From the NCBI GenBank assembly GCA_022651245.1, contig JALCQM010000031.1, positions 1 to 32,935 on the forward strand: 32,935 nt of DNA, written 5' to 3'. Source of the stretch: Lactobacillus sp. (lineage in GTDB: Bacteria > Bacillota > Bacilli > Lactobacillales > Lactobacillaceae). A model generated the notes under the pieces. The model saw only the letters and a list, made by a program, of their open reading frames with translations, was not told where the DNA came from and did no database searches. A program made the position numbers and the translations under genes. This document shows positions 1-8,703 of this stretch, piece after piece. Position 1 is the first letter of the stretch; each line of letters begins with the position of its first letter.

Positions 1-81
1 AAGCTCTCGTCTGGCACACACGGTTGTTCACGGCTATCTGGCAATGTACGGACACAATTGCATTGCGCGATATTAACCAAC

Positions 82-115
82 AAAAAAAGCATGCCGACTC
101 GCGGAATGCTTTTTT
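82..115 (-). terminator. Rho-independent terminator of tuf
   Basis: Inverted repeat AAAAAAGCAT (83-92) / ATGCTTTTTT (106-115), with an inner CCG/CGG pairing around an ACTCG loop. It lies 12 bases beyond the tuf stop codon. The flanking A and T runs make it able to stop transcription from either strand. Confidence 0.85.
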
Positions 116-127
116 CGTGACAGCGTC

Positions 128-1318
128 TTAGTCCAGAATTTCGGAAACGACACCGGCACCAACGGTACGGCCACCTTCACGAACGGTGAACTTAGTACCC
201 TTTTCGATCGCAACTGGGTTGATCAAGTCAACTTCGAAGGTCACGTTATCGCCAGGCATAACCATTTCAACGCCATCTGGCAGTTCGATCACACCGGTAA
301 CATCAGTGGTGTGGAAGTAGAACTGAGGACGATAGTTGGAGAAGAATGGCGTATGACGGCCACCTTCGTCCTTAGTCAAGATATAAACTTCACCCTTGAA
401 CTTGGAGTGGAGTTGGATCGAACCTGGCTTAGCCAAAACTTGGCCACGTTCAACTTGTTCGCGGTTAACACCACGAAGCAAGACACCAACGTTATCGCCG
501 GCTTCACCAAGATCCAAGGTCTTACGGAACATTTCCAGACCCGTAACGGTGGACTTGAGAACTTCTGGCTTCAAGCCGATGATTTCAACTTCGTCGCCGA
601 CCTTAACGGTACCACGGTCGATACGACCAGAAGCAACGGTACCACGACCAGTGATCGTGAAGACGTCTTCAACAGGCATCAAGAAAGGCTTGTCGGTATC
701 ACGTTCTGGGGTTGGGATATATTCGTCAACCGTGTCCATGAGTTCTTCGATAACCTTTTCTTGTTCTGGGTCGCCTTCAAGCGCCTTGAGGGCAGAACCG
801 CGGAGAACAGGAATATCGTCACCAGGGAAATCGTATTCGGACAAGAGTTCACGGACTTCCATCTCGACAAGGTCGATAAGTTCTTCATCATCAACCAAGT
901 CAGTCTTGTTCAAGAAGACAACGATGTAGTCAACACCAACCTGGCGAGCCAAGAGGATGTGTTCACGCGTCTGTGGCATTGGGCCGTCAGTAGCGGCAAC
1001 AACCAAGATCGCACCATCCATCTGCGCAGCACCGGTGATCATGTTCTTAACGTAATCCGCGTGCCCAGGGGCATCGATATGCGCATAGTGGCGCTTTTCG
1101 GTTTCGTATTCAACGTGCGCGGTGTTAATGGTGATACCACGTTCTTTTTCTTCTGGGGCAGCATCGATAGATGCATAGTCTTGCGCCTTAGCAAGGCCCT
1201 TTTCGGAAAGTACTTTGGTGATAGCCGCGGTCAGGGTAGTCTTACCGTGGTCAACGTGCCCGATCGTACCAATGTTTACGTGGGGCTTAGTGCGTTCATA
1301 GTGTTCTTTTTCAGCCAT
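128..1318 (-). CDS. tuf: Elongation factor Tu
   Basis: EF-Tu is the cytoplasmic GTPase that delivers aminoacyl-tRNA to the ribosomal A site. The 396-residue product has the family's usual length. It begins [20 protein letters not shown], with the G1 loop GHVDHGKT near residues 19-26, then DAPGHADY (G3), NKTD (G4) and the two beta-barrel domains, ending in [10 protein letters not shown]. The open frame runs on upstream to 1495, but the ATG at 1316-1318 is chosen because an AGGAGG ribosome binding site lies at 1330-1335 and homology starts there. The gene has its own promoter and terminator, so it is probably transcribed alone, although read-through from the TPR gene upstream cannot be excluded. 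Confidence 0.98.
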   Translation of the reverse strand: MAEKEHYERTKPHVNIGTIGHVDHGKTTLTAAITKVLSEKGLAKAQDYASIDAAPEEKERGITINTAHVEYETEKRHYAHIDAPGHADYVKNMITGAAQMDGAILVVAATDGPMPQTREHILLARQVGVDYIVVFLNKTDLVDDEELIDLVEMEVRELLSEYDFPGDDIPVLRGSALKALEGDPEQEKVIEELMDTVDEYIPTPERDTDKPFLMPVEDVFTITGRGTVASGRIDRGTVKVGDEVEIIGLKPEVLKSTVTGLEMFRKTLDLGEAGDNVGVLLRGVNREQVERGQVLAKPGSIQLHSKFKGEVYILTKDEGGRHTPFFSNYRPQFYFHTTDVTGVIELPDGVEMVMPGDNVTFEVDLINPVAIEKGTKFTVREGGRTVGAGVVSEILD

Positions 1319-1453
1319 GAAAAAACGAACCTCCTGTATTTTTGTCGCAAAGATATGCATCGCAATAGCCACGCAATCCTTTACGTTATAGTGTACTACA
1401 TTCACGCCGAAACACAAAACAAATATTTCGGCTGGAAATGAATTCCGAAAATG

Positions 1454-1482
1454 ATTATATCGAGAATCGGCGACTTTGTAAA
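1454..1482 (-). promoter_or_regulatory. Promoter of tuf
   Basis: On the minus strand a -35 TTTACA (1477-1482), a 17-base spacer and a perfect -10 TATAAT (1454-1459). The start point would be near 1447, giving a leader of about 130 bases before the tuf start. Confidence 0.75.
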
Positions 1483-1525
1483 CCCGTGGCGTCAAGTTTT
1501 TTTCATTTACACCAAAATCGCGATA

Positions 1526-2440
1526 TTACGCCATATCCATCAACTTCGCGGTTTGCTGTTGCATCCAGTTGAAGAGGTCTCGTTCCGCTTGCGTCACACC
1601 GTTATCCTCTTTATGCAAATAACTGGTCGCAAAATGCGCTGGATCTGGGATCGCCTGATCAATAAAGGGATACAGATACCCCAGTTCGAACCGCAACACT
1701 TCTACAGTGGCCCGCATCAACTCCGGATCGCCTAAGCCGATCTGGCGCTGCACTTGATCTAAAACGGCTAACAACGTCTTATCCCCTAAAACGCTGGGTA
1801 AGTCTTTCGGGACGACTTCCCCACTTTGCTGATACCCCACGACCGTCACAGGCTGGTCGTCGCCCACCGCAGTCAATGCATCCAGCAGGCTAATGCGAAC
1901 CGCTGGATGCACATCAGGATCCGCAAGGTTCGCCCGTGCCGCCCCACTTAGTTCCGTACGTGGCAGACGACCGAGGTCCTTCAGTAGGGCTTCTTGCTGG
2001 TGTGGGTCGAATCCCCCGAGATGCCGTAACTGCCGAGCCAGTGCCATAATCTCAGCTTGATGCGCTTGTAGGTCTTGCCCCTCAGCGGCTTCGATCCGCG
2101 CTTTGATCGGTGCCTGTTGTGCACTAGGAACATGGTGCAAGACCGCCCAGGCAAAACGATAATCCGGTAGTGAGAGCAATGTGTCATATAACGTCGCCGT
2201 GTCTTCTGGACGCGCCAAAAAGTCTTCCATAAATTCACTTAAATACGAAACCGCCTCTTGTGGTTGCTGTACGCCGTTGTACGCCGCAACTAAAAGTCGG
2301 GCGACCTCAAACGCTGGCGCCTGCTTAAAGGCTTTCTCTAAGTGGGCAACGGCGCTTGCGTAGTTTTGACTTTTTAACGCCCGCTGCCCCAGGCTCAAAT
2401 GACGATTCGTGTTGTTAGGCATTGAAACGACTTTTCCCAT
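1526..2440 (-). CDS. TPR-repeat-like cytoplasmic protein
   Basis: A 304-residue soluble protein with no signal peptide or membrane segment. Residues about 13-80 look like paired helices of tetratricopeptide repeats: LSLGQRALKSQNYASAVAHL is followed by EKAFKQAPAFEVARLLVAAY, with typical small and aromatic spacing. The remainder is alpha-helical and Gln/Ala/Leu-rich. Proteins of this kind sit beside tuf or RNase J genes in lactobacilli, but I know no assigned function; a protein-protein interaction role is inferred only from the TPR pattern. The start ATG (2438-2440) has an AAGGAG site just upstream. It ends 44 bases before the tuf -35 box, with no obvious terminator between. Confidence 0.7.
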   Translation of the reverse strand: MGKVVSMPNNTNRHLSLGQRALKSQNYASAVAHLEKAFKQAPAFEVARLLVAAYNGVQQPQEAVSYLSEFMEDFLARPEDTATLYDTLLSLPDYRFAWAVLHHVPSAQQAPIKARIEAAEGQDLQAHQAEIMALARQLRHLGGFDPHQQEALLKDLGRLPRTELSGAARANLADPDVHPAVRISLLDALTAVGDDQPVTVVGYQQSGEVVPKDLPSVLGDKTLLAVLDQVQRQIGLGDPELMRATVEVLRFELGYLYPFIDQAIPDPAHFATSYLHKEDNGVTQAERDLFNWMQQQTAKLMDMA

Positions 2441-2533
2441 GATGCACTCCTTTTAGACGTGACCGACTCGGCAACCAATTAAGCCTTCGTGAGTCCCTAT
2501 TTATCGCTTTGCAACAGTTAGTTGGCTGTATTT

Positions 2534-2562
2534 ATTGTACCCGTCTTCTCCCATGTGGGCAA
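2534..2562 (-). promoter_or_regulatory. Possible promoter of the TPR-like gene
   Basis: Minus-strand TTGCCC (2557-2562), 17-base spacer, TACAAT (2534-2539). The spacing is ideal and the -10 box good, but the -35 box matches only in TTG. It sits about 95 bases upstream of the TPR-like start codon. Confidence 0.4.
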
Positions 2563-2637
2563 TTGGACAAAGGCGCGTTTAGCATCTGACCAAAGTCTGA
2601 AGGTCCCCCCGCGTTTCTTGACGTCACGTCCGGACAC

Positions 2638-2692
2638 ACAAACGCCATTGTGCCGCGACTCAAGAAATGAATCGTGGCACAATGGCGTTTGT
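2638..2692 (-). terminator. Long hairpin downstream of rnjB
   Basis: A perfect 17-bp inverted repeat (2638-2654 with 2676-2692) whose stem continues inward (2655-2661 with 2669-2675, one G-T pair and one mismatch) around a 7-base AAGAAAT loop, giving about 24 paired positions. It starts 41 bases past the rnjB stop. The T-tract is poor on both strands, so it may act as a 3' end stabiliser or small repeat element as well as, or instead of, a classic terminator. Confidence 0.6.
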
Positions 2693-2733
2693 ATTTTGGC
2701 TAAGCCAACTCGATTGCTCAGCCGCCAGTTAAA

Positions 2734-4416
2734 TTACTGACGTTTCGCACTATTTTGATTAACTTCCATGATCACTGGAAGGATGACTGGCCGCCGTTTC
2801 GTTTGATCGAACAAGAAATGACTCAGATCATCTCTAACTGCCTGTTTTAGGGTACTCCAATCGAATTCCTTGTGATCGAGATTCTTTTGCACGGATTCCG
2901 TCACGAGCTTCGCAGATTCCTGCAACAAATCTTTAGAGGTTTTCATATAAACGAACCCTCGGGATTGGATCTTCGGGTGCGCGACGACTTTTTTCTTCTT
3001 CCGGTCGATCGTCACGACGGCGATGAAAATACCATCCTCCGCCAGCATCTTGCGATCACGCAAAACAATGTTACCAATATCGCCCACACCGATGCCGTCG
3101 ATCATCGTGTTACCGGCATCCACATGCCCGGCGTTGTGCATCTTGCCTTTTTCAATGCTCAAGATGTCCCCTAAGCCCGGGATGAAAATATGCGAATAAG
3201 GGATGCCCACTTCATGAGCAATCTCTGCGTGTGCCGCAAGTAGCCGGTACTCGCCGATGACTGGAACCACGTATCGAGGCCGCAATAAATTCAGCAATAA
3301 CTGCAAGTCTTGTTTGTTGGCATGACCAGAAGCATGCAACGTATCGCTGATCGATTTCACTTCACCACCGGCGCGGTAGATCAGGTCTTTGGTTTTGGCC
3401 GCCATTGTTTCCATGGCATGCGAAATCGAGGTGGTAATAAACACAAGATCGCCTTCGTGGATGTGGATCAGACGATGCTTAGAGGTTGCCATCCGTTGCA
3501 AGGACTTCAGCGGTTCCCCCATCCGACCGGTTTCAAGGATCACGGTTTGTTCTGGCGCCAATTCTTTAATATCTTTGGTCGTTGCCAAGATATCAGAGTT
3601 TGGTAACTTGATGTATTTCATTTTGATCGCAGTTTTGACGATCTTTTGCACATCGCGGCCCGTCAATACGACCCGCCGATCATTCGCGGCTGCGGCGTCC
3701 AGCACTTGCTGGATCCGTTCGATATTACTTGCCACCCCAGCCACAATGATCCGGCCAGGATGATACTTGAAAGTTTCTTTGATCTTAGCGTAGATCTCAC
3801 GCTCAGAAGCATTCGTATAAGGGGACTCCGCATTAGCTGAATCAGAAAGTAAGGCCAACACCCGTTGCTCGCCGATGCGTGCCAAACGTGCAAGGTCTGT
3901 GCGGTACATTGGCCGCGCGCTTTGATCGAACTTGAAATCCCCGGTGTAGATCACTTGCCCCGCCTGCGTTTGGATATCAATCCCCAACGATCCCGGAATA
4001 CTATGTGTCGTCCGGAAAAACGACACTGAAACGCTGTCAAAGTCGATCACGGATTTTTCATCGATCACGTGAAAATCCTTGAACTTTTTAGCTTGCGGAT
4101 CAGTCGCCGTTGCGAGTTTAGCTAAGGCAATCGTCAACTCAGAGCCAAACACAGGGACAGGATGCGTATTTAAGAAATACGGCAAGGCCCCGATCGCATC
4201 TGCGTGTCCGTGCGTTAAGAAGATCCCGGCGATGCGATCAGCGTTCTCCTCTAAGTAAGTCAGGTCTGGAATCACAATATCGATTCCTAGTAATTCGTTG
4301 TCGGGGTACTTCAACCCAAAATCGACAACGAAAATTTGATCGTCCACTTCGATGGCATACATGTTCTTACCGTTTTCACGCACACCGCCGAGGGCAACCA
4401 GATTGATTTTTGTCAT
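2734..4416 (-). CDS. rnjB: Ribonuclease J2 (metallo-beta-lactamase / beta-CASP family)
   Basis: RNase J proteins are cytoplasmic exo/endoribonucleases; in Firmicutes J1 and J2 work as a complex in mRNA decay and rRNA maturation. This 560-residue protein has the expected length. The metallo-beta-lactamase motif is HGHADAIG at 69-76: H69, H71 and D73 are kept, but the second histidine of the usual HxHxDH is A74. Later motifs include YTGDFKFD and ASGHANKQDL. The paralogue at 32625 has an intact HGHEDHIGG, which makes that one J1 and this one J2, known in the family to be catalytically weak. A GAGGTG site precedes the ATG at 4414-4416. It lies downstream of rpsO but is separated from it by a strong terminator. 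Confidence 0.9.
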   Translation of the reverse strand: MTKINLVALGGVRENGKNMYAIEVDDQIFVVDFGLKYPDNELLGIDIVIPDLTYLEENADRIAGIFLTHGHADAIGALPYFLNTHPVPVFGSELTIALAKLATATDPQAKKFKDFHVIDEKSVIDFDSVSVSFFRTTHSIPGSLGIDIQTQAGQVIYTGDFKFDQSARPMYRTDLARLARIGEQRVLALLSDSANAESPYTNASEREIYAKIKETFKYHPGRIIVAGVASNIERIQQVLDAAAANDRRVVLTGRDVQKIVKTAIKMKYIKLPNSDILATTKDIKELAPEQTVILETGRMGEPLKSLQRMATSKHRLIHIHEGDLVFITTSISHAMETMAAKTKDLIYRAGGEVKSISDTLHASGHANKQDLQLLLNLLRPRYVVPVIGEYRLLAAHAEIAHEVGIPYSHIFIPGLGDILSIEKGKMHNAGHVDAGNTMIDGIGVGDIGNIVLRDRKMLAEDGIFIAVVTIDRKKKKVVAHPKIQSRGFVYMKTSKDLLQESAKLVTESVQKNLDHKEFDWSTLKQAVRDDLSHFLFDQTKRRPVILPVIMEVNQNSAKRQ

Positions 4417-4538
4417 GGTTTCACCTCAAAATTTAATTAACCGGTAAACTCCCGGTCACGGTTTTTCCTAACGACTAGTGTACCACACGTCTGCCAAAAT
4501 ACCTACGCCCGTCACATCGCGACTTTAGTCAAAAAAAA

Positions 4539-4575
4539 GCGACCCCCAATTGGGAGCCGCCTTCGGCATTGTCGC
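4539..4575 (-). terminator. Rho-independent terminator of rpsO
   Basis: On the minus strand GCGAC (from 4575) pairs with GTCGC (ending 4539), with an inner CTCCCAATTGGGGG pairing, followed by eight T residues (4531-4538 on the plus strand are A). It starts directly after the rpsO stop codon, separating rpsO from rnjB. Confidence 0.85.
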
Positions 4576-4845
4576 TTAACGACGCAGGCCTAAACTCTTG
4601 ATTAAATCACGATAACGGGTCACGTCTTTGTTCCGCAAGTAGCGAAGCAAGTTACGACGTTGGCCAATCTTCTTCATCAAACCAACATAAGAATGATGGT
4701 CCTTATGATGAACGTCCAAGTGATCGTTTAAAGCCAAGATATCAGCAGTCAAAACTGCGATTTGCACTTCCGGAGAGCCAGTATCGCCTTCGTGACGTGC
4801 ATACTTAGCGATGATTTCGTTCTTTTGTGTTTGTGAAATAGCCAT
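4576..4845 (-). CDS. rpsO: 30S ribosomal protein S15
   Basis: S15 binds the central domain of 16S rRNA early in small-subunit assembly. The product has 89 residues, the standard length, and shows the family's [30 protein letters not shown] and C-terminal SLGLRR motifs. The ATG at 4843-4845 has AAAGGTGG upstream. It is a single-gene unit bounded by a promoter at about 4940-4967 and a terminator directly after the stop. The roughly 85-base leader could carry the S15 autoregulatory structure known in several bacteria. Confidence 0.98.
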   Translation of the reverse strand: MAISQTQKNEIIAKYARHEGDTGSPEVQIAVLTADILALNDHLDVHHKDHHSYVGLMKKIGQRRNLLRYLRNKDVTRYRDLIKSLGLRR

Positions 4846-4938
4846 GGGTTATTTCCACCTTTCTTATAATAATTGCCTGAGACTGAGCAACGCGCGGTGA
4901 ACCGCGGAGCTAAGTGACAGGTTCAAAAGCACTTGTTT

Positions 4939-4967
4939 ACTTTACCGGAGTTTTACCCGGATTGCAA
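4939..4967 (-). promoter_or_regulatory. Promoter of rpsO
   Basis: Minus-strand TTGCAA (4962-4967), 17-base spacer, TAAAGT (4939-4944). The predicted leader contains a CGCGGT/ACCGCG hairpin (4893-4906) upstream of the ribosome binding site. Confidence 0.55.
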
Positions 4968-5036
4968 GTCTCCCCCCTCAAGGTAGAACACGCCTTTTTC
5001 AACAGGTATCAAGCACTTTTCCTTTACAAGTTTTTA

Positions 5037-5065
5037 TTGCATTGACCGGGTGCCTTCGGTATAAT
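5037..5065 (+). promoter_or_regulatory. Promoter of rpsT
   Basis: TTGCAT (5037-5042), a 17-base spacer and a perfect TATAAT (5060-5065), 60 bases upstream of the rpsT start. Confidence 0.75.
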
Positions 5066-5124
5066 ACTTGCTGTTGAACCGAAAACAGTTCTGTATCAAC
5101 TAATAAATCTCGGAGGTGAACCTC

Positions 5125-5379
5125 ATGCCACAAATCAAATCTGCAATCAAGCGTGTGAAGACGCAAGAAGCTTCCCGCCAAAAGAATGCTGCACAATCCA
5201 GCGCATTGCGTAGCACGATCAAGAAGTACAAGGCGGCCCAAGCAAATGGTGCCGACAACGCCCAAGACTTACTCAAGGACGCGACTCGTGCTATCGATAT
5301 GGCTGCGTCCAAAGGCCTGATCCACAAGAACAAGGCTGGTCGCGATAAGAGCCGTTTATCCGCTTTACTGAATAAGTAA
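5125..5379 (+). CDS. rpsT: 30S ribosomal protein S20
   Basis: S20 binds 16S rRNA and is one of the primary assembly proteins of the small subunit. The 84-residue basic helical protein starts [14 protein letters not shown], with the late conserved segment [20 protein letters not shown] at 5116 is in frame but lies inside the GGAGGTG ribosome binding site (5112-5118), so the ATG at 5125 is the real start, 7 bases after that site. It has its own promoter and terminator, and is convergent with holA. Confidence 0.97.
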   Translation: MPQIKSAIKRVKTQEASRQKNAAQSSALRSTIKKYKAAQANGADNAQDLLKDATRAIDMAASKGLIHKNKAGRDKSRLSALLNK

Positions 5380-5386
5380 TCCGGTG

Positions 5387-5411
5387 GCCTCGCCTCAGCG
5401 AGGCTTTTTTT
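5387..5411 (+). terminator. Rho-independent terminator of rpsT
   Basis: Perfect 7-bp stem GCCTCGC (5387-5393) / GCGAGGC (5398-5404), loop CTCA, then seven T residues (5405-5411). It begins 8 bases after the rpsT stop. Confidence 0.93.
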
Positions 5412-5425
5412 ATGCCCAGAATCAA

Positions 5426-5462
5426 AAAATAGGGGCACCCGACTTTGGGGTGCCCCTATTTT
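5426..5462 (-). terminator. Bidirectional terminator between rpsT and holA
   Basis: Perfect 15-bp stem (5426-5440 with 5448-5462) with a 7-base loop, GC-rich in the middle and flanked by A and T runs. It ends the comEA-comEC-holA unit on the minus strand and backs up the rpsT terminator on the plus strand. Confidence 0.9.
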
Positions 5463-5513
5463 GGTCCTCTAAGCGCATCGTTCATGCCTTTTTTAGGCGC
5501 GGTATACCTAAGA

Positions 5514-6533
5514 TCACGCGGTACGGGCATATTGCAAAACAAATAACTCAAAGGCGAGCGCCTTATCGACTCGCCCCATCTTCATGTCTGCTTCTGTTGC
5601 GACTAGGCCAACATAGGCATGTCGCAACGCTTGACCATCGAGGTGGCCACTTTGCCGCCATGCCAATTTAACGCGGTAGGGATGGACTTTCAACGTCGAC
5701 GCGACGCTACCTTGGCTATACCCCTTCTTCGCTAATATCTGCACCTGAAGCAAAAGTCGAAATTGCCCGACCAACAAGCTGTTCAGACGGATCGGCTCTT
5801 CTTTTTGCAACAACAGGTCCCGATAGATGCTTAACGCCGCTGTGACATCTTTTGCCAACACGGCATTGACCAAATCAAACACCCGGTCTGTGAGCTGTTT
5901 AGGCACCAAAGCTGCGATCGCGGCGGCATCTAACGCCGCCCCGTTAGCAGCATACAACGTCAGCTTAGGCAATTGTGCCATCATCACGCTGTAATCTGCA
6001 TTCGCTCGCTGCGCCAATGCTTCCAAACCATCCGGGGTCACCGTCAGCCCTTGCTTGCGCAACGCAACTTGGACCGCTTGTTTAGCCTGTCGTTCATCTA
6101 ACGGCTTCGCCTCAACGACCAAAGCATTTTGCTTTAGCGCCTTGGTTAACCGTTTGCGTTCATCTAGTTTAGGATACGGCGCGACGAGCACCATCAGCGT
6201 TGACTCAACAGGCGCTTTAAAGTATGCGGTTAAGGCTTCTAGATCATGTTCAACTTTAGTCGGCTTGTTTTCTCCCGTGAGAAAATACGGGTTTTGAATC
6301 ACCACTTCGCGATGATCCCCAAAAAAAGGGGGCGACGTCGCATCGTCTAGAGCAACCGCTACAGGCGTTTGGCGCATATCATAAGTGGCAAAGTTCATCG
6401 TGGCTTCTTCTTCAGGGATCAGCGCCTTAACCGCCGCTAGTGCTTGCGTACGCACGGCTTCTTCTTCACCAAGGATCAAAACCAAAGGCGGGAGCTGTTG
6501 TTTAAGTTGCTTGAGAAATTCAGTGATCTGCAT
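5514..6533 (-). CDS. holA: DNA polymerase III subunit delta
   Basis: The delta subunit opens the beta sliding clamp within the clamp loader complex. The 339-residue product matches the family length. The N-terminal domain includes LVLILGEEEAVRTQAL and PFFGDHREVVIQNPYFLTG; the C-terminal helical collar includes RLNSLLVGQFRLLLQVQ, LKVHPYRVKLAWRQS and the closing KMGRVDKALAFELFVL. As is normal for delta, there is no Walker A motif. The start overlaps the end of comEC by 14 bases, with an AAAGGA site inside comEC, so the two are probably translationally linked. The comEC-holA-rpsT order is common in Firmicutes. Confidence 0.93.
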   Translation of the reverse strand: MQITEFLKQLKQQLPPLVLILGEEEAVRTQALAAVKALIPEEEATMNFATYDMRQTPVAVALDDATSPPFFGDHREVVIQNPYFLTGENKPTKVEHDLEALTAYFKAPVESTLMVLVAPYPKLDERKRLTKALKQNALVVEAKPLDERQAKQAVQVALRKQGLTVTPDGLEALAQRANADYSVMMAQLPKLTLYAANGAALDAAAIAALVPKQLTDRVFDLVNAVLAKDVTAALSIYRDLLLQKEEPIRLNSLLVGQFRLLLQVQILAKKGYSQGSVASTLKVHPYRVKLAWRQSGHLDGQALRHAYVGLVATEADMKMGRVDKALAFELFVLQYARTA

Positions 6534-8703
6534 GATTAGTGTCCTTTAAAAAGTAGTTGATTCGGTGAGTCGTCAATAAACTATCCACCCACAACATCCC
6601 CGAATCCGCCGTCACCCACCATGGGACACCAGCCGAAGCTAGTGTTTGCAACGTCTCAGGGTGTGGATGACCATAACGATTCCCGCTGCCAGCAGAGATA
6701 AACGCAGCGCGTAACTGCCACTGGGCAATCAAATCCGGTGTGGTGGCAGTCCGCGACCCGTGGTGGGCGACCTTAAGGTAATCGACCGCTAAGTGCTGTG
6801 GGATCAACTCACGGGTTTCCACGCCTGCATCCGCATCGCCAGTAAATAACCAGCGACCGTCTCCAATTTTACCATAGAGCACGAGCGAATCCGCGTTTTT
6901 CTCGACGGCCGTCGCCGCTTTTGGTGCCACCACTTGCAAGGCAATGGGACCAACTGACAACGTCGCACCGCCCAAAACTGCTCGACTCGTGGTCACTCGG
7001 CCCGCCTTAGCCGCCTGAATCAAAGGGTGGTCAGCAGCTAGCGGCGTCGTCACTAACAATTGGACCGGAAACTGCCGGGTCAAAGCCGCCGCATCCCCAA
7101 CATGATCGGCATCGGCATGCGTCAAGACCAAGGTATCCAAGTGGGTGTACCCGCGGGCATACAAATAATTGACGATCACTCGCGTGGCAGGCGGCTGCCG
7201 ACTGGTCCCAAAAATCCGCCCCCCGGTATCGATTAACAACGTGCCTTGCTTGTTAGGGGCTTCGATCAGGATCGCGTCACCTTGCCCAACATCGAAAAGG
7301 CTGACCCGCGCCTCCGGATGCCAATTAGCGCTGCCATAAGCCAAAACGAGCCAAAGGCCAACATAACGCCAGCGTCCATGCGCCAACGCCAGGATCGCAA
7401 CCACCACCCCGCTGGCCGCAAGCGGCGTTGAAATTGCCCCAAAAACGACCTGCCCAGGAAGATTACCCAAGGTGGTCAGCCCTGCCTCACCACCGCGTAG
7501 CAGCAATTCTAACCACGGCACCAAGGCGCTGTCGGGCCACAACACCGCCAACACCAATAACGGCATCAACCCAACTTCAAAAAGCGGCACTAACAACCAA
7601 TTGAACACCCCGGTCAGCAAGTGAAAGCGGAAGGTATGCGCGATGACGACAGGTAAGCTCACCACTAATAAGCGCCATGACAGTCCCCATGCAGAAACGC
7701 GGGGAAGTAACAATAAGACCCCGGTCAACAAGTAGGTCAGCTGCCCGCCAAAGGTATACAAGACCATTGGCCGCCACGCTAGATTGCCGATCAAGACCAA
7801 ACTAAACACGTCTAGTCCTGTCAAATTCAACCCTAAACGGGCATTTACACTCAACCCCCAACGCATCCATACCGAACGGATCAGCCCCGCGCCACTTGGA
7901 ATCAAAATCAATAGTGCCGGAAGGCTAAAGACCAGCCCCCACTCTGCGATTTCGTGAGGAATGCGCAGCCGGTCAGTGAGCCATAGTAACGCGGCGACTA
8001 ACGCAAACAAATGGAGTCCGGAAACCGAAAAAAGGTGAAAAATACCTAGATTGATAAACGTCGTGCGCACTGGATCAAAATCTTGATCTAGCTGTCCCAG
8101 CAATAACCCTTTGGCATACCGGGCCACATACGGTGGTAGTGTCGCAATGCGCCGTTGCAATAAAACCCGCCAACGATAAAGCCGCGCGGGCAGCGACACC
8201 GCGGGCAAAACCTGCATGTGCAACGGCTGACGGGGCACGGTATAGGCTTGATGCAGCTGCGCCCAGGCATACTGCGCAAAATCAAACTCATATAGATTAC
8301 GGGCCCCAGCTACCCGTTGCGGCGGCTTTTGCCAACTGACCGTCACCGGGGTCGTCAGCTGGCTTAATTGCCGCGCTTGTGCTTCGGTTACCGTCACCTG
8401 CCCGCCGGTCGCCACCCCGTTGGCCGCTTGCCCCGTATAAGTGGCCAGCGTCCCTGTCACCTGCCAGGCACTCGGCATGACCACGATCGCACCCCGCGGG
8501 ACTGGTGGCGCAGCGCGCAGCTGGGCTTCATGCCACCCCAAGCCAAGCCCAACCAAGGCAAAAATCACGACCCCTCCTTTGGTCAGTGTCCAGCCCTGCC
8601 ATACCGCCCAGCCTAAAACGATGAGCCCAACAATATGCGGCCCCAGCACCGTCGTAATCCCACCGCCAACCGCGGCCGCGGCCACCCACCAACGCCCGCT
8701 CAT
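6520..8703 (-). CDS. comEC: ComEC/Rec2 family DNA internalisation channel protein
   Basis: ComEC forms the membrane channel that takes single-stranded DNA into the cytoplasm during transformation. The 727-residue product has the three expected parts: two N-terminal membrane helices followed by a soluble domain (about 1-180), the multi-spanning competence domain (about 190-450, including GLLLGQLDQDF and FSVSGLHLFAL), and a C-terminal metallo-beta-lactamase-like domain (about 465-710) with FDVGQGDAILIE, LTHADADHVGD, LFTGDAD and KVAHHGSR. No frameshift or truncation is visible. Its ATG overlaps the comEA stop as ATGA (8700-8703), which implies coupled translation. Many lactobacilli keep such genes without demonstrated natural transformation. 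Confidence 0.93.
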   Translation of the reverse strand: MSGRWWVAAAAVGGGITTVLGPHIVGLIVLGWAVWQGWTLTKGGVVIFALVGLGLGWHEAQLRAAPPVPRGAIVVMPSAWQVTGTLATYTGQAANGVATGGQVTVTEAQARQLSQLTTPVTVSWQKPPQRVAGARNLYEFDFAQYAWAQLHQAYTVPRQPLHMQVLPAVSLPARLYRWRVLLQRRIATLPPYVARYAKGLLLGQLDQDFDPVRTTFINLGIFHLFSVSGLHLFALVAALLWLTDRLRIPHEIAEWGLVFSLPALLILIPSGAGLIRSVWMRWGLSVNARLGLNLTGLDVFSLVLIGNLAWRPMVLYTFGGQLTYLLTGVLLLLPRVSAWGLSWRLLVVSLPVVIAHTFRFHLLTGVFNWLLVPLFEVGLMPLLVLAVLWPDSALVPWLELLLRGGEAGLTTLGNLPGQVVFGAISTPLAASGVVVAILALAHGRWRYVGLWLVLAYGSANWHPEARVSLFDVGQGDAILIEAPNKQGTLLIDTGGRIFGTSRQPPATRVIVNYLYARGYTHLDTLVLTHADADHVGDAAALTRQFPVQLLVTTPLAADHPLIQAAKAGRVTTSRAVLGGATLSVGPIALQVVAPKAATAVEKNADSLVLYGKIGDGRWLFTGDADAGVETRELIPQHLAVDYLKVAHHGSRTATTPDLIAQWQLRAAFISAGSGNRYGHPHPETLQTLASAGVPWWVTADSGMLWVDSLLTTHRINYFLKDTNHADH

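Noticed and set aside
1-81. Possible promoter or gene end at the left edge
   Set aside because: Only 81 bases are present and no convincing promoter boxes or coding sequence can be seen.
311-1441. Long plus-strand open frame opposite tuf
   Set aside because: It is the antisense shadow of the highly biased tuf gene; it has no ribosome binding site and the encoded sequence resembles no family.
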